From NCBI GenBank assembly GCA_947452315.1, contig CANGCX010000011.1, forward strand, positions 1 through 48,748: a stretch of DNA of 48,748 nucleotides, given 5' to 3'. A program made the translations under genes and the position numbers. The notes under the pieces are model-generated. The model made no database searches. It was not told the DNA's origin and worked only from the letters and a program-made list of their open reading frames with translations. Origin of the DNA: Opitutia bacterium. Its GTDB lineage: Bacteria > Verrucomicrobiota > Verrucomicrobiia > Opitutales > Opitutaceae. Every line of letters begins with the position of its first letter. Position 1 is the stretch's first letter. Below, piece by piece: positions 34,187 through 42,172 of the stretch.

Positions 34187-35077
34187 TTAAGATCTTAAGT
34201 TTTTAGCCTGATTTAATTTTTCTTTTTCGTCACGCGTGAGGGAGTTCAGGCCGGTACTGTTAATTTTGTCTAAGATGCGATCCACTTCAGCACGCAGGTG
34301 TTCCCTTTGTTTTGACGGCGTTAGGTCCGCAAGCTGGGTGCTATCTAAGGTTTTAATGCTTTGATTGCGCATTGAGAACGAAGCGGATGCGGTACCTCGC
34401 GAACGAAAAAAATATCCGACTCCTCCTTGGCTAATACGATAGTAAAGCCATCCGGCGAATAATCCTCCGAAATGCGAGGAAGGCGCGTAGGCGAAGGGGG
34501 CCACAGCTCCGTAGATCTCATAAAAACCGGAAGCAACGACGGAGATACAGGCCAGTAAAATTACGAAAATTTTTGGCCTGATTGCTACGGGTATGAAAAA
34601 AAACAGAAGAAACCGCAGTTCGATTTCCGGTTTCAGCCAAGCTAAGTAGGCCAAGAGCCCGCAGATCCCGGCGGTGGCGCCAGCAAGCACTCCACCTGTT
34701 CGCCAATGGATTACGGACCAGAACAAGCCTCCTGTTATGATTGATGCAGCGTATAAAATTAAAAATACCCTTGGGCCCATCGATTTTAATAACTCACCGC
34801 CTAAAAGGATGAGCCCGGCTACGACCATGATGATTTGCAGGATATTGCGGGTGTCGTGAACCCAGGCATAGGTTAACAAGGTCCAGAGACGTAATTCCCG
34901 AAGACTAAATCCACTGAGTGCTACTCTTTGAAATAAATCTGGCCCAGGCCTAGCCTGTAAAAATTGGAAAAAAAGCTGCAGCACGTATCCCGCGATCACC
35001 GATGAGATCAACCAAACATGGGCTGAGGTCCCTCGCTCGGTTGAGGGGGCGCGCATATATGAACGGTCAGACAACAT
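34187..35077 (-). CDS. Rhomboid-like membrane protein with Thr in place of the catalytic Ser
   Basis: 296 residues, about six predicted membrane helices. The first loop WTLLTYAWVHDTRNIL (from W65) matches the rhomboid W-x-x-x-T-x-x-x-x-H pattern. The active-site GxSG region reads G133-ATAG-I-C-G140, so the serine position is Thr135. The partner histidine is H202 in SHFGGLFAGW. The C-terminal tail (AEVDRILDKINSTGLNSLTRDEKEKL) matches a domain found on Bacteroidetes and Verrucomicrobia rhomboids (DUF6576 type). It may be an inactive pseudoprotease that binds clients, or a threonine variant. ATG at 35056 is a possible alternative start. Confidence 0.85.
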   Translation of the reverse strand: MLSDRSYMRAPSTERGTSAHVWLISSVIAGYVLQLFFQFLQARPGPDLFQRVALSGFSLRELRLWTLLTYAWVHDTRNILQIIMVVAGLILLGGELLKSMGPRVFLILYAASIITGGLFWSVIHWRTGGVLAGATAGICGLLAYLAWLKPEIELRFLLFFFIPVAIRPKIFVILLACISVVASGFYEIYGAVAPFAYAPSSHFGGLFAGWLYYRISQGGVGYFFRSRGTASASFSMRNQSIKTLDSTQLADLTPSKQREHLRAEVDRILDKINSTGLNSLTRDEKEKLNQAKNLRS

Positions 35078-35230
35078 TGGTTGGCAATTACCCGTACATT
35101 CATCGTCTTAAAACACAAGTCAGTGCGTGTTGAAACGTGCACTTTTACCTTTTGCACCCGAAATGTGATTTTTGGGGATACAGGGACGTCCGCTTGACAG
35201 GATTCCTGCGCAGAGTTTGCTCCACCAAAT

Positions 35231-35464
35231 ATGGCTAATAAAGCAGACAAGTGGGCCCAAAACACAGCAGGTAAGTTCTTCGTCGATCAGCAATGCATCG
35301 ATTGCGATCTTTGCCGCGAAACTGCTCCTGGATTTTTCACGCGCCATGACGAAGGTGGCTATTCCTACGTGCACAAACAGCCCGTAGCTGAAGATGAGAT
35401 CGCGGTTTGTATGGAGGCGCTAGAGGGCTGCCCAGTTGAAGCCATCGGTAACGACGGCGAGTAA
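35231..35464 (+). CDS. Small [4Fe-4S] ferredoxin
   Basis: 77 residues. The cysteine pattern C-x2-C-x2-C (CIDCDLC) with a later C-P (EGCPVEAIG) is that of a single-cluster ferredoxin. One further cysteine sits in CMEALEGCP, which could form a disulphide as in Thermotoga-type ferredoxins. It carries electrons to unidentified partners. A strong terminator follows 29 bases later, so it is a single-gene unit. The upstream TTGACA at 35194-35199 has no good -10 partner. Confidence 0.94.
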   Translation: MANKADKWAQNTAGKFFVDQQCIDCDLCRETAPGFFTRHDEGGYSYVHKQPVAEDEIAVCMEALEGCPVEAIGNDGE

Positions 35465-35493
35465 GATAGCTCCAGATTTTACCCTAGATATCT

Positions 35494-35522
35494 AACACCT
35501 CTTTCGAGAGGTGTTTTTTTTG
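35494..35522 (+). terminator. Intrinsic terminator of the ferredoxin gene
   Basis: AACACCTCT / AGAGGTGTT form a nine-base-pair stem with a stable TTCG tetraloop followed by seven T. It ends the ferredoxin transcript 29 bases past the stop. Confidence 0.95.
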
Positions 35523-35575
35523 GCTTATTTTCCTTGGTAAACTTAAAATATATTTTGTATTTACTAATGTTTTCT

Positions 35576-37420
35576 ATGCGAACTCTGCGACTTTCTATTT
35601 TGGCCGCTATTTGGGGTTTCGCTTCGGTGCTCTGCATTGCGCAGGAGCGACCTGAGGTGCTGGCGGAGGTGCGGGTATTGTCAGATCGAATCGCTAATCA
35701 GGCTTCGGCAGCGGCCTTCGCGATGCCGGTGTCTACATTGCGTTTTGAGCCTCAGGTAGATATACAGACGCGAAATTTTGGTGAGGCGCAAGCCGACCTT
35801 ACCATTCGAGGCGGTACGTTTGAGTCGGTTGGAGTTAAATTAGGCGGCATCTCTTTGAGTGATCCTCAAACAGGTCACTATCTAGCCGAAATCCCCGTCG
35901 CCATCGACATGTTGGCCACTTCGAAAATTGTTACGGGCGCAGCTCTCGCCTTGGAAGGGAACAATGCGACCTCGGGTGCGGTGGCTTACACTTGGCGGCC
36001 CATTACGGCAGGAGGAGCGGCACATGTGACGATAGGTGACGGGCAGCTTTTCAGCACCACCTGGTATCAAGCGATGGTTACGCCCTCGAGATTTGGGAAA
36101 AGCCGAGTTGGAGCCGACGTTGCATTCGCCCGCTCCAGAAGTGAGGGCTTACTGCCGGATGCGGACCATGCATTTGACCGTATTAATGTACGGCTGCAGG
36201 CTGTCAGCCCTGCTAGTCAAACGGATGTTTTCGCTGGTTACCAAAGCAAGCAGTTTGGTTGGCGCAATCTGTACACGCCGTATCAGTCCCCGGAATCCGA
36301 AAACCTGCAAACCTTGCTCTTTGCGCTGAATCATCGTGCGGGTCTGCTTGGCGGGGATTATTTTGAGACTTCGGTTTTTTACCGGCGCAACAAAGATGAC
36401 TATGCCTATAACCGCTATGCTGCGCTGGGAGCTACTCATCCTTTTCAACATACGACGTGGCTAAGCGGGGCGGCGCTTTCGGGACGACACACAATGGATG
36501 ATTTTGTAGCTGATTTTCACGGTGAACTTTGGGTGGATGAAATAGAATCTACTTCGCTGCTCTTTGGCCGTTATCAGACGCGTACTTTAGCCAAGGTTTC
36601 TATCGCTGCGGAGAAATCCTGGATGAAGGATTCCGGGGGGCGCATATCGGCGAAAGTCGGAGTTGCGTTTGATGATTCGAATCGTTTTCGAACTGCGGTT
36701 TCACCCGTCATCGAGTTGGCGCGTGAATGGAGCGCAGCGGAGCTATCGCGGTTGTGGTTGAGCTTTTCTAGGGCCACGCAGGTCCCAAGCTATACAGCGC
36801 TTAATGCCAATCCGAGCGCTGGTCTTTTTCGTGGCAACGCTTCGCTTGGGCGTGAGCGTACGGCTAATCTTGAGTTGGGTATCGCCGGTGGTCACGCGGG
36901 TTGGACGAGCGATGCCGTTATTTTTTATCGTGTTGATTCCGATTTGGTCGATTGGACATATCGACGCGGCATTACAGCTCGCTCGGCCAATCCAGTAAAC
37001 ATGGCGACCACCGGAATGGAGTTGCTCGCGCGTCGAAGTTCGGCGCATGCGGATGTAATCATCGGATTTACCGCCTTAGCGAAAGCCGCTGATTATCGCG
37101 GCGCGGCAATTGATGCCAGTTTCTATGCGTTGAACTATGCGCGGTATCGCCTTACCGCGGCCCTTGTATATCGCTTTAATCATGAATGGGAATTGCGCCT
37201 CGATAATGCCGCTCGCCTGCAGGCGGACAACGTGCTCCGACTCATCGGCGGGGATGAAACGTTGATCAGTTCATGGGGCATATCTTACCGGCCTAATACG
37301 TTCTCTCGCGCGCGGGTGACGCTGAGGGCGGACAACGTTTGGAACAGTAATTATCAAGAAGTACCTGCAGTCACGGCGACCCCGCGGCTTATTTCAATCG
37401 AGCTGGTGTACGGTTGGTAA
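35576..37420 (+). CDS. TonB-dependent outer membrane receptor
   Basis: 614 residues, the size of BtuB-type receptors. The start at 35576 (MRTLRLSILAAIWGFASVLC) gives a normal signal peptide; ATG 35567 and TTG 35534 are also in frame. The plug begins after QERPEVLAEVRVLSD and includes ADLTIRGGTFESVGVKLGGISLSDPQTG, which matches the plug consensus (R..GF....V.VDG). The rest alternates polar and aromatic residues as in a beta barrel and ends ELVYGW, an aromatic end. No clear TonB box is visible. The substrate may be a cofactor, metal chelate or carbohydrate; nothing decides it. It lies 45 bases before the M3 peptidase. Confidence 0.82.
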   Translation: MRTLRLSILAAIWGFASVLCIAQERPEVLAEVRVLSDRIANQASAAAFAMPVSTLRFEPQVDIQTRNFGEAQADLTIRGGTFESVGVKLGGISLSDPQTGHYLAEIPVAIDMLATSKIVTGAALALEGNNATSGAVAYTWRPITAGGAAHVTIGDGQLFSTTWYQAMVTPSRFGKSRVGADVAFARSRSEGLLPDADHAFDRINVRLQAVSPASQTDVFAGYQSKQFGWRNLYTPYQSPESENLQTLLFALNHRAGLLGGDYFETSVFYRRNKDDYAYNRYAALGATHPFQHTTWLSGAALSGRHTMDDFVADFHGELWVDEIESTSLLFGRYQTRTLAKVSIAAEKSWMKDSGGRISAKVGVAFDDSNRFRTAVSPVIELAREWSAAELSRLWLSFSRATQVPSYTALNANPSAGLFRGNASLGRERTANLELGIAGGHAGWTSDAVIFYRVDSDLVDWTYRRGITARSANPVNMATTGMELLARRSSAHADVIIGFTALAKAADYRGAAIDASFYALNYARYRLTAALVYRFNHEWELRLDNAARLQADNVLRLIGGDETLISSWGISYRPNTFSRARVTLRADNVWNSNYQEVPAVTATPRLISIELVYGW

Positions 37421-37465
37421 GAGAGTCGGTTTGACATCCGCAGCGGTGCGGGGTGTTTGCGTGGC

Positions 37466-39535
37466 ATGAGCAATCATCCGTTCTTGGACGCAGCTTTCTT
37501 GCCGGCATGGTCTACCCTGCAAGCGGAGTACATCGTGCCGGATATCACGTTAGCGCTTAGTCGAGCTGAGGCGGCGATTGCGGCGATCGCTGAGATCGAT
37601 CTCACACACCTGACTTACGCTTCGACGTTTCTGGCGCTCGAGCGCGCTACCGAAGAGTTAAATGTGGCCTGGGCTAAGGTGGGACATCTGCAAGCGGTGG
37701 CAGATGCCGCCTCCTTGCGCGAAGCTTACAACGTGGTGTTGCCCAAAGTTTCGGCTTTTTACGCAAGTATTCCCCTTAACTCGGCGTTATGGGAGCGGCT
37801 TCGCACGTTTGCCGAGACGCCCGAGGCGCGTGCGCTCACGGGTGTGCATCGTCGCTTGGTCGACGAAACGTTGGCCGACTTTCGCCAGGCCGGAGCGAAT
37901 CTGCCGGCGGAATCGCGTGCTCGTCTCGAGGCCATTCAGGCTGAGTTGGCTCAGCTTACGCAGCGCTACGCGGAAAACGTGCTTGATGCGACTAACGCGT
38001 GGCAACTTGTGGTGGAAGATGAACGGCGTTTAGCGGGATTGCCTGCTCATGCCATTGCTGCGGCGCGGCGTAATGCAGCCGCTAAAAATCTAGGAACCGA
38101 AGAGAGTCCTCGCTGGCGTTTCACATTACATATGCCCTCTCAAGAGCCGTTCATGACGTATCTTGAAGATGCTGATTTGAGACGGGAAATGTGGACAGCC
38201 GCGGCGGCGGTTGGATCGCATGCACCGCATGATAATACGGAGCTGGTGACGCGTATTCTTACCTTGCGCGCCGAAAAAGCAGTGGTGCTTGGACAGACGC
38301 ATTTTGCGGACCTTGTGTTAGCGCGTCGCATGGCAAAGACAGGGGCTCGTGCGTTGGCTTTTCTGGAAGATTTTCAAAAGCGCGCGGCACTCGCTTTTGC
38401 CCGAGAAAATCGCGAATTGGAGGAATTTAAGGCGAGGCAAATTCAGGCAAAGAGCGTCGCGCCGCTGGCGCCGTGGGAGCTCGCATTTTGGTCGGAGCGA
38501 CTTAGGCGCGAACGATACGCATTTGATGAAGAAATTTTGCGACCCTATTTTCCCGTTCAGCGGGTGATTGCGGGATTATTTGAATTGGTGCAGCGCATTT
38601 TTGGCCTTCGCGTCCAAGAGCGCGCCGCGGGTGCGGTGGAAACGTGGCATCCTGAAGTGAAATTTTATGAGATGCACGACGGGCGTGGGCGCCATGTAGG
38701 CTCTTTTTATGCTGATTGGCATCCGCGTGAATCAAAGCGTGGCGGTGCTTGGATGGGCTATTTGATAACCGGCGGACCTACGCCCCAAGGAGGTCGATCT
38801 CCCCACCTCGGTTACATTTGTGGTAACTTGACGCCCCCGTCGGCAGATAGGCCCGCACTTTTAACGCACCGCGAAGTGGAGACTGTATTTCATGAATTTG
38901 GCCATTTACTGCATCACCTGTTAGGCGAGGTTGAAATCAAGTCGCTCAACGGCGTGAACGTAGCTTGGGATTTCGTGGAACTACCTTCGCAGATCATGGA
39001 AAATTGGTGCTGGGAGCGCGCGAGCCTTGATCTGTTTGCGCGTCACCACGAAACTGGGGCGGCGATTCCGGAGGAAATTTTTCAAAAAATGACTGCGGCC
39101 AAAAAATTCCGCGCTGCTTGTGTGACGATGCGGCAGGTGGCTTTTGCAAAAATGGATCTACTTCTGCACATGCGGGCGGGTGGCTGGCCCAATGAGGCTG
39201 ACCTTGAATCCACGGCGCGCGCGTTGGTCGCGGAATGTCTCGTGCCGACGGTGCCGCCGGCACCCACGATTTTGAAACGTTTCAATCATCTTTTTTCTGA
39301 CCCCGTCGGCTACGCGGCCGGTTATTACTCTTACAAGTGGGCTGAGGTACTTGATGCTGATGCGTTTTCGCGCTTCAAGAAAGAAGGGCTATTCAACGCG
39401 CAGGTAGGCCGTGAGTTCGTGGAAAAAATCCTGAGCCGCGGTAACTCGGCGGATCCGTTGGAATTATTTAGATCGTTTATGGGGCGAGATCCTGAGGTCG
39501 CGGCGCTGTTAGAACGGAGTGGTTTGGCAAGCTGA
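37466..39535 (+). CDS. M3-family zinc oligopeptidase
   Basis: 689 residues, close to oligopeptidase A/PrlC. It cuts short peptides in the cytoplasm. The zinc motif is H476-EFGH480 in VETVFHEFGHLLHHLLG, with the third ligand expected in the downstream helix ELPSQIMENWCWE. The start at 37466 (MSNHPFLDAAFLP) is chosen over 37457. It has no signal peptide. The enzyme fits as the cytoplasmic end of the peptide uptake system encoded at 2191-12159. It lies 45 bases after the TonB-dependent receptor gene on the same strand. Confidence 0.94.
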   Translation: MSNHPFLDAAFLPAWSTLQAEYIVPDITLALSRAEAAIAAIAEIDLTHLTYASTFLALERATEELNVAWAKVGHLQAVADAASLREAYNVVLPKVSAFYASIPLNSALWERLRTFAETPEARALTGVHRRLVDETLADFRQAGANLPAESRARLEAIQAELAQLTQRYAENVLDATNAWQLVVEDERRLAGLPAHAIAAARRNAAAKNLGTEESPRWRFTLHMPSQEPFMTYLEDADLRREMWTAAAAVGSHAPHDNTELVTRILTLRAEKAVVLGQTHFADLVLARRMAKTGARALAFLEDFQKRAALAFARENRELEEFKARQIQAKSVAPLAPWELAFWSERLRRERYAFDEEILRPYFPVQRVIAGLFELVQRIFGLRVQERAAGAVETWHPEVKFYEMHDGRGRHVGSFYADWHPRESKRGGAWMGYLITGGPTPQGGRSPHLGYICGNLTPPSADRPALLTHREVETVFHEFGHLLHHLLGEVEIKSLNGVNVAWDFVELPSQIMENWCWERASLDLFARHHETGAAIPEEIFQKMTAAKKFRAACVTMRQVAFAKMDLLLHMRAGGWPNEADLESTARALVAECLVPTVPPAPTILKRFNHLFSDPVGYAAGYYSYKWAEVLDADAFSRFKKEGLFNAQVGREFVEKILSRGNSADPLELFRSFMGRDPEVAALLERSGLAS

Positions 39536-39586
39536 CGGCAAAAAAGGTTCGCGCCCGACGCGGTGCTCGCGCAACACATCCGCACT

Positions 39587-40039
39587 ATGATTATCGCTGA
39601 TCTCGCCAAGCTTCCTGGAGGTACTTTCCCCGCTCGTCGTTGGGGCCGCGGCCTTGTCGGCCAACTCGGCCAGCCGATTGCTGCCAAAGGTTTCTCGATG
39701 GGCTATTCCATTCTCGAGCCGCGGGGCGGCCAAGTACCGTGGCACAACCAAGAGCAGGAGGAGGTTTATTTTATCGTCCAAGGTGAAGGAGAGATTTGCG
39801 TCGGTTCTGAGCGCAGTCCGATCAAAGCCGGTCAGGCGGTTTTCATGCCACCTACAGTATTTCACCAACTGACCAACACCGGTGATGAACCGATGCACAT
39901 GATTTATGTGTATTGCCCCGGTGGCGATGTCGCGCATTGGCGCCAAGAGTTAAACGGTACGTTGCCCAAAGCGGGCGAGGGTGCGATTCCGCCGTTGCCT
40001 GAAGGCGCTCAGCCTCAGTGCACTAAGAAACCTGAGTGA
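39587..40039 (+). CDS. Cupin-domain protein
   Basis: 150 residues from ATG 39587. The first cupin motif is PWHNQEQEEVYFIVQGEGEICVG, with a His and Glu pattern that can bind a metal, and the second is GQAVFMPPTVFHQLTNTGDEP. The role is unknown; cupins bind sugars or act as small enzymes or sensors. It lies 51 bases after the M3 peptidase and is convergent with the AraC gene. There is no signal peptide. It may be an enzyme of sugar metabolism, but no partner reveals it. Confidence 0.87.
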   Translation: MIIADLAKLPGGTFPARRWGRGLVGQLGQPIAAKGFSMGYSILEPRGGQVPWHNQEQEEVYFIVQGEGEICVGSERSPIKAGQAVFMPPTVFHQLTNTGDEPMHMIYVYCPGGDVAHWRQELNGTLPKAGEGAIPPLPEGAQPQCTKKPE

Positions 40040-40070
40040 TTTGTATATTGTTCGCCCGGCTTCAGTGGCG

Positions 40071-40832
40071 TTATCCGCGCCATTGGCTGGGTGTGCGGCC
40101 AGTTTGTTGGCGAAACCAGCGGCTAAAATAATTGGGATCTTCGAAACCCGATTGTGTGGCGGCTTCGGCAATGCTCGAGCTTGAACGCAGCGCGCTTTGG
40201 GCCTGTGCAAGTCGTACACGATGGCGCAGTGCGCGAAGCCCTAGACCGGATTCACGTTTTAGCTTTCGGCTTAAGTGATCCGGATGATAACCAAGGTCCC
40301 GTGAAATTTTTCCGAGACGAGCTGGCCGGCGCACGTGTTCGCTCAGCTTTTCGAAGAGCGTGGGCGTCGATTTCGGCTCGGCTGGAGAGTGGGCGAGTAG
40401 CCGCGCAACGACCGAAAGAATGGCGGGATAATCCCCAAGCGTAAGTCGACCCTTGCGAGGTACGCGGGCGAGTTGGGCGTGTAATTCGTTAAGGGTCGAC
40501 GGTGATAACGTGCGATGAGCGGCACGCACCCGCCCTGAGTCTTCGAGTTCGAAATCCAAGACCAAACAAAGTGGGCGACTACGGCCTGCGACTGAAAAAC
40601 CATGTGCAGTACCGGCGGGAATTACAAAGAGATCGCCGGCCCGCGCTCGGCGCCGCCGACCTTTTACGGTCTGCACACCTTCGCCCGATAGATAAAGGAT
40701 TAGCTGAGCGTAATCATGACCATGGGGCGCGACTTCCGCGTCGCGGTGCCGGTTCAATTGTAGTTTCCGCAGTACAAAATCCAGTGCGTGGATTTCGATT
40801 TTTTGAATGAGGAGCGGTTGCCAGGCCAACAT
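40071..40832 (-). CDS. AraC-family transcriptional regulator
   Basis: 253 residues. The N-terminal cupin-type effector domain has LILYLSGEGVQTVKGRRRRARAGDLFVIPAGTAHGF. The C-terminus carries two helix-turn-helix motifs: ISRDLGYHPDHLSRKLKRESGLG and AEAATQSGFEDPNYFSRWFRQQTGRTPSQWR, the second being the AraC family signature. It is divergent from the Gfo/Idh oxidoreductase gene at 40941, 108 bases away, and probably controls it and itself. The ligand is likely a sugar. Confidence 0.92.
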   Translation of the reverse strand: MLAWQPLLIQKIEIHALDFVLRKLQLNRHRDAEVAPHGHDYAQLILYLSGEGVQTVKGRRRRARAGDLFVIPAGTAHGFSVAGRSRPLCLVLDFELEDSGRVRAAHRTLSPSTLNELHAQLARVPRKGRLTLGDYPAILSVVARLLAHSPAEPKSTPTLFEKLSEHVRRPARLGKISRDLGYHPDHLSRKLKRESGLGLRALRHRVRLAQAQSALRSSSSIAEAATQSGFEDPNYFSRWFRQQTGRTPSQWRG

Positions 40833-40940
40833 AAGATCGGTTTTGTGCTATCAAAAGTCGGTTCTGTACTAACGCAAGTGCGCGCTTTGGGCTAGAGTCG
40901 TATTCTACCCGTAATTAAATCCCTCCTTAGCACACATTCC

Positions 40941-42089
40941 ATGACCACGCATAAAGTCGGTATTATCATGAACGGCGTCACCGGACGCATGGGCACCAAT
41001 CAGCATCTGCTGCGCTCCATCAAAGCTATCATTGATCAAGGTGGTATTAAAATTGGCGATTCTGAAGTGATCATGCCCGATCCGATTTTGATCGGTCGCA
41101 GTGAAAGCAAGCTCGCCGCTCTCGCAGCACGTGCGGGTGTGAAGCGTTATTCCACGAATCTCGACGCGGCTTTGGCTGACGCGGGTAACCAAATTTATTT
41201 TGATGCGACCCTGACCGGTCAGCGTCCGGTCGGTGTCCGCAAGGCCATCGCCGCTAAAAAACATATCTACTGCGAGAAACCCACGGCTACGACCTCCGCT
41301 GAAGCTCTGGCACTTTACAATGAAGTCGCGGCTGCTGGCCTCAAGAATGGCGTCGTACAGGACAAGCTTTGGCTGCCAGGCTTGTTGAAACTCAAGTATT
41401 TGATCGATACTGGATTTTTCGGTAAAATCCTCTCTGTTCGAGGTGAATTCGGGTACTGGGTTTTCACCGGCGAGAACGATAAATTGCAACGTCCGTCCTG
41501 GAATTACCGTAAGGAAGAGGACGGCGGTATTATCGTCGATATGCTCTGCCACTGGCAGTATGTGATCCAAAATCTTTTCGGCGAAGTTAAGTCGGTCTCC
41601 TGCCTTGGGGCGACGCACATCCCGCAGCGATGGGATGAAGCTGGTAAACCCTACAAGTGCACGGCGGACGATTCAGCTTACGCTACCTTCGAACTCACCA
41701 ATGGTGTGATTTGTAATTTTAATTCCTCCTGGGCGGTTCGGGTGCGCCGTGATGATTTGCTGACGCTCCAAGTGGACGGGACTAACGGCAGCGCGGTGGC
41801 CGGTTTGCGCAATTGCGTGATTCAGCATGGTTCAATGACGCCACGTTGCGTGTGGAGCCCTGATACCGACAGCCCGATCAAATATATGGACGGTTGGGTG
41901 ACGCAGCCGACTAACGACGTTTTCGATAACGCTTTCAAAGTGCAGTGGGAGTTGTTCCTCAAGCATGTGGTGAAAGGTGACCCATTCCCGTGGAATCTCT
42001 TGCAGGGTGCGAAGGGCGTGCAACTCGCCGAGATCGGTCTTAAGTCTTGGGCGGAGCGCCGTTGGCTCGATGTGCCAAAACTTGGTTAA
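40941..42089 (+). CDS. Gfo/Idh/MocA family oxidoreductase
   Basis: 382 residues, NAD(P)-dependent. The nucleotide-binding loop is NGVTGRMGTNQH near the N-terminus and the active-site lysine is in CEKPTAT at about 110. The middle contains KNGVVQDKLWLPGLLKLKYLIDTGFFG. The family oxidises or epimerises sugars and polyols. Codon use is biased toward C/G-ending codons, like the MFS gene at 18735, suggesting strong expression. No Shine-Dalgarno lies before ATG. Two hairpins follow. The divergent AraC regulator is a likely controller. Confidence 0.92.
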   Translation: MTTHKVGIIMNGVTGRMGTNQHLLRSIKAIIDQGGIKIGDSEVIMPDPILIGRSESKLAALAARAGVKRYSTNLDAALADAGNQIYFDATLTGQRPVGVRKAIAAKKHIYCEKPTATTSAEALALYNEVAAAGLKNGVVQDKLWLPGLLKLKYLIDTGFFGKILSVRGEFGYWVFTGENDKLQRPSWNYRKEEDGGIIVDMLCHWQYVIQNLFGEVKSVSCLGATHIPQRWDEAGKPYKCTADDSAYATFELTNGVICNFNSSWAVRVRRDDLLTLQVDGTNGSAVAGLRNCVIQHGSMTPRCVWSPDTDSPIKYMDGWVTQPTNDVFDNAFKVQWELFLKHVVKGDPFPWNLLQGAKGVQLAEIGLKSWAERRWLDVPKLG

Positions 42090-42098
42090 ATCCTCCTA

Positions 42099-42120
42099 GG
42101 GCAAAAAAACATTTTTGCCC
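42099..42120 (+). terminator. First of two hairpins after the Gfo/Idh gene
   Basis: GGGCAAAAA pairs with TTTTTGCCC around a four-base loop (42108-42111). It starts nine bases past the stop codon. It has no T-tract after it, so the second hairpin is probably the main stop. Confidence 0.6.
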
Positions 42121-42133
42121 GTTTCAATTAACG

Positions 42134-42164
42134 AGTCGGATCCCATTGGATCCGACTTTTTTTT
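42134..42164 (+). terminator. Second, strong intrinsic terminator of the Gfo/Idh gene
   Basis: AGTCGGATCC (42134-42143) pairs with GGATCCGACT (42148-42157) around CATT, followed by a run of T to 42164. It also separates this gene from the convergent mono-haem gene, which ends at 42173. Confidence 0.95.
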
Positions 42165-42172
42165 ACCCAATC

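Noticed and set aside
35194-35222. TTGACA as a -35 element of the ferredoxin gene
   Set aside because: At 17 bases spacing the -10 position reads TTGCTC, so it is not a convincing sigma-70 promoter.
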